Origin: Balanoglossus misakiensis
Lineage: Eukaryota > Hemichordata
Direction of reading: 5' to 3'
Assembly (NCBI GenBank): GCA_040954595.2
Contig: CM082582.2
Coordinates: 3,348,001 to 3,412,000 of the forward strand
DNA: 64,000 bases
The notes under the pieces are model-generated. The model saw nothing but the letters and a program-made list of their open reading frames with translations. It was not told where the DNA came from and did no database searches. Of the stretch, positions 21,710-35,400 are shown one piece after another (positions within the stretch are counted from its first letter, which is position 1; each line of letters opens with the position of its first letter). The position numbers and the translations under genes are program-made.

Positions 21710-24100
21710 ATGAGCGCGCAAGTTATCTGTGATGGTCTCGAAGCTATATCGAGTTTCTTCGTGCAAAATAAACGTTCCGTGAAGAATATCTTAGTCATCG
21801 GTTTGGTCTTTGCTGTGAAAGCATTGTCGAAATTGATTGTCCTTAGATGCCATTGCGATTTGAAAATTTATTACTCTGTGTTTTATTTGATATGTCCAGC
21901 ATGTTTCTTGTTTGGTTTGGGTAAGTAGCGTGATGACTTTTTTCATTCGCAATAAAGACCAACGATTGGACGTTGTGTGTCCATCGGTGATTGGTCCTTG
22001 TAGGTCCGCTTACGACGAACTGATTGGCTGGTGCTTTTCTTTCACGATTCATTTCAACATTTACCTAACAGCATTGTGATTGATTTCTTTCCGCTTTAAA
22101 TATCTCGCGTTGTAATGTTCAGCGCCACGTACCTGGCATCCCGCGCCCTTCCCATACGCACATCCCGGAATGGCCTCATTAGGCTCGTGAGTGAGAACTG
22201 CAGTCGACCAATAAAGACAGAGGAAAATGCGGGTCGGCTGTATGCCTGATGTCGGCATATCGGGAAACTATGGACGCTTCCCTTGCCGCGAGCAAAAAGT
22301 TGACAGTATAGGCAATGCTGTAAACCATAAACCCGCAATATGTTTAACTAATATGAACAATCTGTAAGCGTGTCCCATTTACTTACTTACACAACAGCCA
22401 CGTAGATGTGGCAATTGACTGTACCATTTTCAGTTCAAACTATTCGACGAGATCAAGAGTGTACGTACCGGATTTTACTGATAGTATGCCAAGGGCAATT
22501 AATCGGAAAATTAGTAATCGTTGATTGCTTGACGTCTCCCATGTCAATCACACACTACCAATGACGCCAGGGTTATTTTTAACAACTTGAAAAGGCAATG
22601 TATCAATCAGCTGGACACCAGTTTCGCGTCGCTGTGACCTGCCAAAAGTTCGCTGCAAGATTTTATCTCCCCTTTTTCGTTCATTTTTAAAGATCTTTGA
22701 TTAATCGTAGATGTTCTATTTTACATGTCACGACCGGAAATTCAATTTAAAAATCCCAAATAGTCGCCCACCAGCCAAGAAATCGCCCATGAGCGATTTT
22801 TCGGCTGGGTGAACTTTCTGTAAAACCCGGTACATTCCCCGAACTTGACGTGAATTCTTTCTTTTTACGCCTATTATTTCTACTCTAAGGCATTGTTCTG
22901 CAGACTTCAAACTTTCGTTTCATGGCCGGGGCTCGTCGGTACGGGAAGAGCGTCTCCAGGATTGGGCTGTGGAGGACTCTGGAGTGGTCCTTCCTGGCCT
23001 CCTTCGTGTGGATTTTCCTTTGTCTTTTCGATGGCAAGTGAGTAACACCTTTACATGTGACATCAAACCGCGTGCCAGAACTGACGAAAAGTCAACAGAA
23101 TTACTTCTATCAGAGAAGAAGAGCTGGTAGGCCCTGCAGCACATCATAAATTTGCGTTCTATAATTATTTCTAAGAGTGACGGCATTATATCTTGAAACA
23201 TCAGACTAACCCTGCGTACAGGTCTGTGTGTTCCCGGCGTTACACGGCCGTGTACACATCAGACAAGCCGTTGAGACATTTAAATGGAAAGTATTAGCAA
23301 AGTAATAATTATACAATGGGCAATAATTTGGCTTGATTTCTTGTCTTTTTTTCATTCAGCTGGCTTGCATGTGCCCGTGCCGACTGCGCCAACGGAGAAG
23401 CGGTGATGTCGGATGCGGACATATTGCTCTCGCAGATGATTGGCCTAGTTCTTCTCCTCGTCGCAACAGTGATTGCCCTGGGCATATTCTGCAGCACCAT
23501 CTGCGGTGACGATTATACTTATGAGCATGCCCGTTACGTGGAATGGTACACCGAGGCCGAACGAAAAACAATAGACAAAGAACTACGAGTATGAATTTTT
23601 ATATTCATCTTTATTTGAGGAAGGGGTTTTTATATAAGGTGGTACATGTGTATAGTCAGTGTATATGAAGTGATAGACCGAACATTGTTTTCAACGTCAA
23701 CGAAATATTGCAAATGACAGAATGGTCAGAATATAGTAGTTAACAAATTGGAAACCCCGCTTTGATCTAACACGATCTACATGTAAATTCCACCGAATAT
23801 TTCATAAATGTGCTTTCTTGTTCTTGTCTAAAACGGCAGAATGCTGCTAAAGATGGGGCCAGAAGTAACATTACCAAGTTTTTCGAATTTGCCGGACCTA
23901 TCGCTCAACTGGACAGGAGTAGATGGCACAAAGTGATGGCCTCCTGGGACGAAATGAAACGGCAACAAAAGGAGTCTGTGAGCGAAACTGGGAGTCTTGA
24001 CGGTGGCGAAGAAAGTGGAGCGAAGGACGAAGATATTTCCGCGGAGGGAACAAGTGGTCCTCCGAAACAAACTGAGTTGACACCCTTGATCAATAAATGA
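21710..24100 (+). CDS. CALHM-family (calcium homeostasis modulator) large-pore channel
   Basis: Four coding exons: 21710-21920, 22890-23037, 23360-23588 and 23840-24100; phases agree (1, 2, 0) and give 282 residues. The architecture matches CALHM: an N-terminal helix, TM1 about 23-43, a CxC pair in the first extracellular loop (C47, C49), TM2 about 52-75 spanning the first intron, TM3 about 102-117, then F-D-G-N-W with a second Cys pair (C124, C129) comparable to LDGKCFLC of vertebrate CALHMs, TM4 about 143-166 and a cytosolic C-terminus with SNITKFFEF. CALHMs form voltage- and calcium-regulated ATP or ion pores in the plasma membrane. Length is near the family norm. The exon 2 acceptor was set at 22889 rather than 22903 because only that keeps the phase. 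The paralogue cannot be assigned. Confidence 0.88.
22765..22812. repeat. Hairpin in CALHM intron 1
   Basis: cccaccagccaagaaatcgc and gcgatttttcggctgggtg are near reverse complements around a six-base loop. It lies about 80 bases before exon 2. Confidence 0.75.
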
Positions 24101-24305
24101 TCACCCATCTATGTGACTGATAATAGATAACATGGAAATGAATTGTCAGCACTTTCACTTTTGAAGCCTGATTGATGCTACAGATATTGTTTTAGTCTTT
24201 AAGACGGTGTCACCAATTATTAACGTTCACACTATCTAGGCAGGAAGTAGCAACCCGGACAATGAAAGAAAATACAACACAGTTTAGAATCCCATGGAAA
24301 CATGT

Positions 24306-24311
24306 AATAAA
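24306..24311 (+). promoter_or_regulatory. Polyadenylation signal AATAAA for the CALHM gene
   Basis: First AATAAA after the stop codon, about 206 bases downstream. Another AATAAA overlaps the stop codon itself but is too close to be the likely signal. Confidence 0.5.
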
Positions 24312-25429
24312 TGGTAATTTTCGAGAATTATGTTAGTTAGAACCTCTAAATTTGATCATCCTTGTAAGAATATTCTCAGTATACAAAGAACGAATTTTAA
24401 AGCAACAAAATATGGTGCGATTTATGACTAAATAATTATACCAAAAGAAATCCAGCAGTTTCCGGAAAATGTGGGGCTGTCTATGTTCTTCTATTTTTAG
24501 AACCACAATAGGCCTAAGTTCGTATGGTAATTCTTTTTTCATGAATTACAACTTTGGATAACATGCCTGTAACACAAACGGATAATTAATTTAATAATTA
24601 GGGATAACGGCATACTGATCAAACGTGAATCACCAGCAGATAAACGTGCACGTACCACGCACTCGCCGTATTGGTTTATTTTTACCAGGACGAGAAAGTA
24701 CCGCCCGTCCATTTTGTATGCAGTCACTGATGCCAAAAATAGTTCCATTCTGCTATGTGCTCTTTTGGGCTGTGCTCTGATGGCGCACTATTGAGTTCAG
24801 ATGCAGACAAACCGGTCTAGCAAATAGTTTAGTCGTTATCGTCCTCACAACTATATTGATTGTGCGATACATGCAACAGTGTACGAAAGTCACCTGTTTA
24901 CACAATTACATGTATTTCATTCGTATATATGTTCATCCCACATGAATTCTAGTCCTGTTTGCATTATTTGTTGGGTGGATACACAAGTGTCAGTTGATTA
25001 GGGTGTTTTCAATTGGCCTCGTTAATTTTTCACCAAAATTATATTGCAGACGTATTCGCAAGTTATACCCAAGAACATGTTGAGTCCAGGTTGAGTTGTA
25101 AATGGAAACCCTTGGCTCAGAGCTACGACAATGGGATTTACGGGGTGTGAATGTCGCATGAAGTTCGGAAAGTCGACTGCGAACCCGGCACTTTTGCTTG
25201 GAAATTATCAAACCATATTGGGTGATATGAGATTCTAAACAGCAACAAACCTCGACTTAACCACCCAAAGATTGATTTTACATGTTGTGGGTATGGGCAT
25301 GACATAGACCCTTTAAAAACAACCTGAATTAAAGCTGCAAGCAGCACTGAAGGGGCCCAAGCATAGAGATAATAACCATTAGACTCCATTCAGGGTTGTA
25401 CCATTCAAATGCGTAGGCTGTATTTGCTC
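24312..25429. other. Intergenic, no gene recognised
   Basis: AT-rich sequence without supported ORFs, RNA genes or clear repeats. Confidence 0.5.
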
Positions 25430-26450
25430 TGGATGTGGAGATATGGGGAAGTAGGCAACCACCCGAAATGGATGTCCTACAAGTACAAACACAACAACCA
25501 AAAGTGAACTTCTACCTTATGTAAGTACTTCAGTAAGTACTTCAAAGGTCAGCTGAGGGTACCCAAAAATTGGGCCAAAAATTTGGATTCCTATTTGGTT
25601 CATATTCAAGACAACGGAAAATCTTCGCCCTTTGGGTTTGTCAAATTAGGTATGGCCATAATAATGAGTTACGCAAGTAAGTTACAGGTGGCCCCAGGAA
25701 TTTAGCATTTCATGACGGTCCTACCCTACCCCTCCAAACACCTGGCTATATATGCTGTGCATGCTAACATATGGAAAGCAGGTCAATGGACAAATTTGAC
25801 CAAAAATTGTCATTCCTGTTTATGTCATGTGCAACAAATACTACATTTGCAGCCCTTTCACTTTGCCTACCATTAGGTATGCACATAATACATGAATCAA
25901 GCAGGTGTCACAGGTATCCCCCTGTATTTGGCATTTCATGATAGTTTCATCCCTCCAAATACCAAAGCTGCACCTGTACAACGTGCTGAGATATGGCACT
26001 GTACGACAGAGGTCATCCAAATCACCTTATACATTTGGGCAAAAACCAACTGACACTTACATTTGTCCCTGTGGAACAGAAACCACACCTATCGCCCTGT
26101 TGGTTAGTGTCCAATTAAATGTACAAAATGACTTAAGCAGGTGCAACAGGTGACCCCGCCTTTGGGATATCATTATGGTCCCATCCGTATATGCCCCCCC
26201 CCCCAAGCCAAAGCTGCATGCATCTGCTGTGGATGCTCAGTAAGCAAAAGTAGGTGAAAGGTCACATAAGGTCTCCCACAACTTGACGGGAAAATCGGAC
26301 TTCATATTGATCCATGCGCAACAAATACCACACCAGCATCCCTTTCATTGACCCCGCAATTACGCATGCACATAATTGAGTTACACAGGTGTCACAGGTG
26401 ACCCCCGAATCGGGCGTATTATTTTGGTCCCATACAGCTGCATGAAGCTG
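25430..26450. repeat. Degenerate tandem repeat, about four units of 230-260 bp
   Basis: The order of anchors recurs: (g/c)caacaaatac, cagccctttca, ttaggtatgcacataat(a/t), aagcaggtg(t/c)(c/a)acaggt, gcatttcatgatagt or close, ccaaagctgcac, gctgtggatg. Recurrences fall near 25640-25720, 25875-25970, 26110-26225 and 26340-26440. No open frame spans the units. Confidence 0.75.
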
Positions 26451-28009
26451 CGTGCCATTACGGGCGACCTGATAACCCCCACGGCCACCTGCGGGCCGAA
26501 CCCCATATTGAACGTCCAGTTGCAACGTCACGACTGAAGTAGGAACTTTTGAACGGCAACAAAGCCTGATCTCTGATTATTGCTGGTACCATACTCCATT
26601 CGTGCAAGAAAATCACTGGTTTGCTTACGTATTTCGGCCAATTTCCCAAACTACTATCCACTACATGTTACTACCATGCTAATGAAACCTCCCATGACAT
26701 TAGCGACTGAGGGTCAAAGTCCGCTGCCGCAATGCTAACCGAGGGCGCTTGGGCCCCTAACAACAAGCATGTTTGAGACTTGAAAAATAGCATCCAATCA
26801 TCTACTGTGTTATACATGCGTTATTACAAGAGTTTCGATTGTTCATATCTGTAGCTCCAATCAAGTGAATCAGTTGCTAATGTTTCAATGACACTTGAGT
26901 GTTTTATGACGTTGCATAGTGCCGAGATCCAATTAGTCAGGTTGCCAAATACAGATTTACGCCCTAACCCAAAATATCAGTATGCACAATGTTTTTTGCA
27001 GATTACTCAACTATAGCATGTCCTTAACCCAAATCTTAAGGATGCCACCTTGGCACCATTGAGGGTTTCGAGAAATCCAAGATGGCCGCCAAGATGCCCA
27101 CCAACCATGAAACAAGGCATAATTTTGGTAATAATTGAACTATGTGTCTGCTTTTTTTTACTATATTTGTGTTTTGGGGGCCACCCCCTCCATTCTTCGC
27201 CACATTTCATTAATTGGCTGGTTTGTCTAGTGTACCAGGGCAGACTTAATTACTTCTGATTGCAACCTGATTAGACTGCATGACCAAACCATCTGACTGG
27301 TGCAATGGCACTAATAAGAACAATACCAATATTAGCTAACAGTTACATGAACAATGATCAATTTTATAATAAATCAGGCCCTTTCGACAAAAATTATGTA
27401 TGAAGTTACACAGTGTTGATGAAAATTACGATGCATTTAAAATCCACATAATAATATTAAGTACAGGCAAAACGGGCAATTTTGGAGCCAGAAATAATAC
27501 CGTACGTCTTATTTTGCCTAGCCCCATCTCTATCAATCACCCAAAATTTCATAATATACATAAAGTGGTTAAATCAGACAGTGCAACTAAACAATACACT
27601 ACAGAACACAGGTTATGATTGGCTTCTTGAATAGAGTTTTGCTTAAAAGACGCTTTAAATATATTTCTTGATGTGGTACATTGATATCCAATGCTTCGAA
27701 ACTGTACATACATCTAATAAAGAAGGTTTCAAGAACAAGGCTGAACAAGTTTATCTAAACCAAGAAATTGTAAAGATTGGAACCAGCACTTTTCGGGTCA
27801 TGTGAATGGGACCAATATAAGAAGTGTATGTATTTCTCGAAAACTTTCATGCCATAGGTAATGTTATGTTGAATAAACGACTTTTAAAGTTGGACTTAAT
27901 GATGCAGTATATAACTTTAGTGTACATATAATTCATATTTTCTGTTTGATACACTTGATAAGACATTCATCATTTGCATTTGCCATGGAGAATTGCAAAG
28001 TTTCTTTTG
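26451..28009. other. Intergenic, no gene recognised
   Basis: No supported ORF. Contains a ccaagatggccgcc motif near 27078 (YY1-like), whose core recurs at the ends of the 28408-28698 foldback. Confidence 0.45.
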
Positions 28010-28285
28010 CTGATATTACTTGTTCACTTTTTATCATCACACCACTGTATAATGCTTTGGAAATGAGCATTAAGTAGTGTAAGATCTACATCAGGTATCG
28101 CGTTAAAATGTATGGAACTGGTTTGAAGGCGGAAGTCTGCATAATCAGAGGAGTAGGGGAGGTCATTAATATAAATTAGAAATAGTGTGGGCGCAAGTAT
28201 CTACCCTTGTGGACCCCATATGCAATCAACAAGTGTTCGAATACATCATCATGTACAAAAACAACGTCATTTACACATAAAATTG
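28010..28285 (-). mobile_element. LINE reverse transcriptase fragment (minus strand)
   Basis: On the minus strand about 28285-28010 reads NDVVFVHDDVFEHLL, then GVHKGRYLRP and, one frame over, [18 protein letters not shown]. The latter is the [21 protein letters not shown] block of non-LTR reverse transcriptases. The frame changes near 28180 and the YADD motif is lost. Its end is cut by further decay. Confidence 0.75.
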
Positions 28286-28407
28286 CACACAATGTTGCTT
28301 TTGGATAGGGTATTTTTGGATGAATATCTCACAAACGTGACAAATTGAGGGAACTAGCCTTCGTAGATATAGATATAGTAATTGCTTATGCAGGAGGGTT
28401 TTTCTTA

Positions 28408-28698
28408 ACCGCCATCTTGGAAACACGGTGGGTTGTGGGATAGAACTGGATGGGTAATCACGGAAGACGCTACTTGTGGCTATACACACAAATCGGATTT
28501 ACTTTTGCGGTACGGTATTCTTATGCTGTCGCCTCACACTAGTGACTACTGTACTGCAATGCGTAAGTAAAAGACGTCGCCGTACCCTACTTCTGATTTT
28601 AATCAGATTGGTGTATAGCACAAGTAGCATCTTCCGCAAGTACCCCTCCAGTAACCCCAGTTCTATCCCACAACGCACTGTGTTTCCAAGATGGCGGT
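28408..28698. mobile_element. 291-bp foldback MITE
   Basis: The ends ACCGCCATCTTGGAAACAC and its reverse complement (28680-28698) extend into arms over about 100 bp each (GTTGTGGGATAGAACTGG, GCTACTTGTG, GGTACGG). The centre carries the CTGTCGCCTCACACTA and GTCGCCGT..CCCTAC blocks also seen in the 31789-32528 element. Confidence 0.85.
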
Positions 28699-29425
28699 AA
28701 AGACAAACCTCCCATATTTTTCCTCCCCTCTGGTGTAATATTTCCATCCATTGCTTCCCCATCTGCTTACATTACCTTTTGTCATTTGTCTGTTCCTTAC
28801 TAATTGACTCTCGGAACAGTCTTTAACAAAACTGAAAGCAACTGCAATACTACAGATTTGTTTAAAATCATATTCTACCCACTGATGGAAGGTCAAGCAT
28901 ACTGAATTCATTGGCCAGAGGGGAACATGTCAAGGACTAGTTTATTGTGTATCACTCACATTTTCTTGCTCTCCAATATCCCTAACGGCTCAGTTTTCAG
29001 CTCATCAGCAATTTATACAGTACAGGCAATTGTTGTTGTTGTTGACACATATATTGAATTACTGACTTAATACATTTTTCAACAATAACTGTATGAACAA
29101 TTTGTATGTGGACTATGGTAAAAAGTTAGTCATTAATCAAGTGATAGGGATCTAGCTGAACAAGAAACTATGGTTGATACACTGAACAGACACACTGAAA
29201 AAATTGCCAAAAGTTACAAAGTGGAGCTTTAACATCCCCTTTGTATCGTAGAGGGCAGTGGCATTTGACAAAATGATGTTAATCAAGATTGCCAAATTTC
29301 GCTTTCACAAATGTACAATACCTAAGAATCTTGCATTCAGCTAGTGTGACATACATCTTGTGGATAAGCAAGGTCATTTTTGCCTTAGACAGTAGTGCTG
29401 TTGTGGTAGATCACCGAGATTTACT
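28699..29425. other. Region downstream of the minus-strand cyclase gene
   Basis: Probably contains the 3' UTR of the minus-strand guanylate cyclase. No canonical AATAAA was seen on the minus strand close to the stop, so the 3' end is not placed. Confidence 0.4.
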
Positions 29426-32400
29426 TCACAATGGAAATTCGACAGTGAGATGAGATGATGGTTTCAGAAGCGATGTCTTTCCCAACAACCAATAAGTCTT
29501 CATTTGACCAGTATCCTACAACGAATGGTACAGTCAAAAAGGAAGTTTAGACATTGTATCTAAATACTGGATTCTCATCGATGAATATTTCAAAAAGCAC
29601 AATGCTCTATTTTCTTGATGACTATCTTAAAAACATCTCATATGACACTGTAGCCTCTATAGCTGCCACTTTTTGCATTATTTTCATGATTTTATTTTCC
29701 AAATTAAATTGGTCCATCTAAATTAATGCTTACTGATAGGTATACATGAACACCTTATCGATGCCTGATTGGTGACTGCATGTTGCAATTTGAACACGCT
29801 ATGTATTAAAACGGTGCCTCACCGATTTAATCAGCCTCCATACACACTGTACGCAGCTATCGCGGTATGCATCGCCAAAAGATGACAAACTGATGCAAAT
29901 GCAAGTAGTATGGCTTAATGGTGATGATTTTAGAGGATAGGGAATATATTTGAAGTATTTTACTGTGGAAAAAATATGTAAAATTTGGCAGCTATAGGGG
30001 CTTTAACTGCACTACCACCTGACAATCTACATTGCAATTACAGCACTTGAAGTGCTGAAGTTGCAGCTCATGAGGACACATCCGGAAAATAATCGTCATG
30101 ATAACAGAACCATAAATCAAGGAACTCAAATTCAATTCACATTGTGATCTTTAGGGAGCATTAGGCTACCATGGCCAGGATTGGCTGGCAATTAATGTTG
30201 TGTCTAAATGAAAACAAAGATAACACAGAGATGTGAACAGAATATTGTCATGTGTGTATGACTGATAATCTGAAAATAAGCAATTACTCGGTTGTCATCT
30301 GCACTACTAGTAATAGTATATTGTGATATTTTAATTAAACCATGTCTTGCAAGATTTATGAGATTTCTTCAGCAACTCCAGTTTTATAATAATAAGTTTT
30401 TAATTTATCAAAGTTACAGAAAATGTCTATTATTAGCAGATTCCTGTAAGAACAATATCCGTACCAGATTTCATCAAATGAAGACACGTCACTTTACCAA
30501 AACAACACAGACTGTAAACAACACTAAAATCAAATATTCTCAATAGTATTGGGGGATATCTGCAACTGTTACCATCATGCTAAACTTCAGAAAAAGTCAC
30601 TGAAACGTTTAAAACAATCACTGACTATACCATACTGCATACTAGAGCACATGCAAGTGATCACTAGGGTATATTCATATAATAAACAAATAGCCATTGT
30701 GGAAATTTATGGCTTCATTTCTGATGGCTGTAGGTCAAAACAAAACTGAACAATGGAAACAAAAATTAAATCCTGAGCTATAGATTAAATATACAAATAC
30801 ATTTCATCTCAGCCAAATGTTGGAATGTATCAATCAATGTGCTTACTTTAACTCTGATGATCCCACGTTCTTGTGCTTCGTAGCCACCAACCTCTTTCAA
30901 TTTGTTAAAGGTAGACTCACTAATATGAATTCTTCCCGCTGAAAATTAAATCAAAACACATTATTAGAAATTATATTATATTGTGCTACCATCCGCAATC
31001 CTATTGGACGAGAGCTCAATCCAGCGATGCTAAAATACTCAATATAACACTGCTAAAATGGGCACCTGAACTAGCATAACCAGCTAGGTGGATCATGTTT
31101 CATAGATTGCTTGTGAACAATCCAAATTTTATACAAATGTGTATTTTCTCTGGTTAGTCAATATTGTAATTTCAACACAGGTCTCCAAACCGTCATTTAC
31201 ATCTCGCCAAAGCTAATTATAAATAATTCGCAAAATAGCGAAATGAAGAAATGATATTATCTAAAATAGAGACAGCCATAAAGTATAAAACAATCAAATA
31301 CATAGAACGAACTGAAGCCTACAAATAACAAAATACTCAGTTGATTCGATGCATTTTACACTCGCCATCGACCCCCTTTATTAAGCGCTCCCAAGTGGCT
31401 GAGGGATTGGAAAGAAATTACAGGGAGAGAAAACGGGGCAGCAGTATTAAATGATAACACGCACACTGTAAAGGAAATGTCTGCATTTGGGTGGAAGATG
31501 TTTGGTGATATTGCCATTACCATGTGCAAAACTTGCACTAAACGTTGTCATTTTATTACATAACTATTACCATTCTTTTAAATACATGTGGTTTAGTGCA
31601 CTTGTATATCAGTTGACAATCATTCTGGACACGTTGTTTCAATTCTGTATGTTCTTTTGGTTGCGTATTTGTCGAGTTGGCACTCAAAAAGATTGATTTA
31701 GAGGGGGTATATGCTGATATATAATGAGACTTAGTTGGATGTTCATGCTTGCAAACTTTCGTTTTGGTGAGGGAGAGATGGTTGAAGCCAATCTGATTAA
31801 AATCAGATGTAGGGAACGGCGACGTGGTTTTTTTATGCTGTCGCCTCACACTACATCTGACCAACTCTCAATGGAGATCCCGCTGAACTCTACGAGACTT
31901 ACTAGGAATATAATCCAATCAGAAGGCGCCTTATAGCAAATGATAGGCAACCCACAATCACATGACCTGGCCCCTTGCAGTTGTTACCATGGAGCTACCA
32001 CAGACATATATCCCGGGCGCGAGAGTCGAATCAGCGTGGGGAATGGTTTCGAGCCAGTTCAGCGTGACGACTGAACCTCTATATTCCACCGGTCAACGAA
32101 ATGTATAAGACGTGGCAACAAGTCGCAGTAAAATCGCCTACGAGGGCGAACATGACTTGTTAGGAGAGTTTATAAATGATCAACGACAGTTCATCTTTTG
32201 TATATGGCTACAGCTCGACGTTTCCACTGCTCTGCGAAAACCACCCGCATACGATGACGCCAAACAAAGAAAGATACCATGGGATTACATGTAATTGTTC
32301 ACAAGAGAAAGCCAATCTTTCGTATTCTGTGCGATACTCGAAGTCAACAACAACATTTCTCCCATCTCCCAGTGCAATTCTTTAGTCGGCATAACACGCA

Positions 32401-35400
32401 ATCTGATTGGCCGGGTCGGAACGCGAGAGTTCAGCGGGATCTCCATTGAGAGTTGGTCAGATGTAGTGTGAGGCGACAACAGAAAAAAACCACGTCGCCG
32501 TTCCCTACATCTGATTTTAATCAGATTGGGTTGAAGCCAACTGCAATTAGTCAGTTGCATTTACCGTGCACATGTTTTAATTATCAACTTCCCCTGAAAG
32601 TGTTTGCAAGGAAAAGTGTCCCCACCCTGGGCAATTCATAGCAATTAATAGCAAAAGAAATCACAAATCATGTAAATAATTATGTCTACTACTTGAAATA
32701 CATTTGCCATTCACGCTAACATATTTATCATCATTTTAGTTGGGCTTGTGTTTATTGTAAAGAGAACACAATTATTCATTTGTCAGGAAACCTATTTCAG
32801 CATAAACGTCAATTTTTAACAACATATACATACATGAATACTGCCCCCCCCCCCCACCCAGAGTAGACTACATAGCATATCATAACCCATCAAACATGCT
32901 TGCGCGAAAATGATGATCCACAGACGCCCTACTCGTCTCTAAGTATTGTTTAGTCCCTTGTTTCTTCATTTCATTCTATCGTGGTTCTGCTATTTGGTCG
33001 GGTCAGATAAAATGAGCCTCTCGCCAATTAATTACGGGCTTTGCTTTCATCATTGCCCATAATAAAGCACTAAGTAACATGATTGGTTCATGTTTTTGAA
33101 TAATAACATTTTAAATAGCTGGAAAATATAATTTACATTTAGATATTTTACTTGATTATTTTGGTTAAAACTGCCATTCTAACATTTCTACAAAAGCAAA
33201 ATTAATTATTTGATTTATACGATATTTTGTACTCAATCACAAAACAGTTTCGATCATCTTTAATGGTGAGGGTATTGCCCGTTTATGAGGTCAAATATGG
33301 AGCATTTATACATTGAACCAGTGTAAACGATCATTATCCCTGCGATCTTGATAGGTGCATACACATTGAAATTAATGAATACATATATGACTAAAGGAGA
33401 GCACAGCGAAGCGTTCATGAGAATACATAACACGTGAGACTAGATTAACTGGCAATTGACAGGCAGAATGAATCTATTTAGAAGCCTAAAATCATATGTT
33501 CTTCAAGGATGTTTTCATTTAATGTAAGCCATCATCACTAATATTTTAAGAGACATTTTCATTTACGGAAAATAATTGTCATACAGAAGGAGAACATTGC
33601 CATGTAAATGATGAGTTCTTAATCGTGTCAGTGGGCGCAGATGGCAATATCGGGATTAAAAGCTCTGAAGGACAATCATTTATCACATTACAGTTCTGCC
33701 TAAATCGTCAACTTACAGGGGGGACATTCTGGGGATATGCCAATGATACCATGTTTGAGGTACAGGATTTGAAAAAGCGAATGCTGATATGTTATTGACA
33801 ACCCAAGAAAACAAACGGCTTTGATGTTCCAAATTTTTTTTAAAGAAAGTGGAACGTTCATTTATGAGATAGCTTAACGTGTTCATAAAATAAAACACGT
33901 TCATATGCAGTAGTCGTCATGATATTTTTAAAATGGCTGACATCACGATGAAGGGTTGTTGTTGAGGGTCAAATATTATAAATGTCAGTGAAAGTGGAAT
34001 AGTGTGAATACAACACTAATAGTATTGAACTCGATTGGAGGCAGTCCTGGGAAGGAGAGTGCAATGCATACAGCAGTTTATTCAGAAAAAGAAGGCTTAT
34101 CGAGTCCAGTCTGTTATCATGGCAACAACATTACACAAACGTAACATTAATAAAAGTCATAAAATTTATTTGAGCTCAAACACAGCTGAATTTATTTGGG
34201 TACTTCAACACATCAATATCGAAAAGGATTACAAAGTTTGATATTTTGTACACTTAATGAACTTGCTATTCATGTTTTCTGTTTAAAATATTACACACAG
34301 TGGATATACATTTATTATAAATAGATATGCACCCACCTTGTCCATGCGATTCCATCTTAGCTGCGATACTAACTGTTACCCCAAATAAGCAATACCGAGG
34401 CATTGTTGTCCCTACAACTCCAGCCACACATGGACCTACAGAAAAGTAAACGGATGGACAGTGAGTGAATAAGCAAAAGTCAGGCAAACTAAATTGCCAA
34501 TATGTATAGACCTACGTTTACGAATGGCCATACTGAGAAAATGACGGAACACAAATATTTCTTTAATTTCTTAAATTTAAAATAATGGATATGTGAAAAC
34601 TATTAACAGTTAAAGAATATTGCTGCTAGTACTTTGCTCGATGCCACAAGTCCAGCGCATTATATACAGTGTCTCAGAAAAAAATCTTGGAATTTTAAAC
34701 GTGCACCCTAGTGGCCTATACAGGTCTGCTGTGATACATAGCATTTAATGAACAAGATGACTGCATCGGCATTCAATGGGCGCATTTCTCTTGAGACTTG
34801 GCCTTGGGATTTATTTCTTCATGAGACATTGGTCATAAAATGGACATTTTCACATTAAAATTGTAAAAGGGGTCAATAAGATGATGAAGACAAGACATGT
34901 GAAAAACAAGACATTAAACACAAATACCTAGTACTACAGGGGCCTCCATCAAATCGAAAGAAGGCATATGACAAGATGAATACAGAAAATAAATGTTTAA
35001 AAAATCACGACATATACATGGAAACGTTCTAAGTTAGTAAACTAGCACCAGGTCATTGTTCACCATTTGGCGAGGGTGGTACCGATCCACTGACTGTCAC
35101 CAAAACTATGACCCTCGTGTTGGTTACACCAACGTAAACAGACATAACAAATATGTGAAAATTTGGTAGAAAATTTACTTTTCGATGAATTAGGAAGTCA
35201 GTTGTGTTCTTTTGTAGCTTGTAAATGGTTGTTTGGTTGTGTATCCACCATATTTCAAACCAATCGTGATGAAAAATTATTATTCTTTATGTTTAGAGCA
35301 TGATAACCCAATTATCATACCTGTATGTAACCCTATTCTCATTTTCATCTTCTCCGTAGGCTTATGTGGAACAGATAGCTGCGAAATTTGTGTATGCAGA

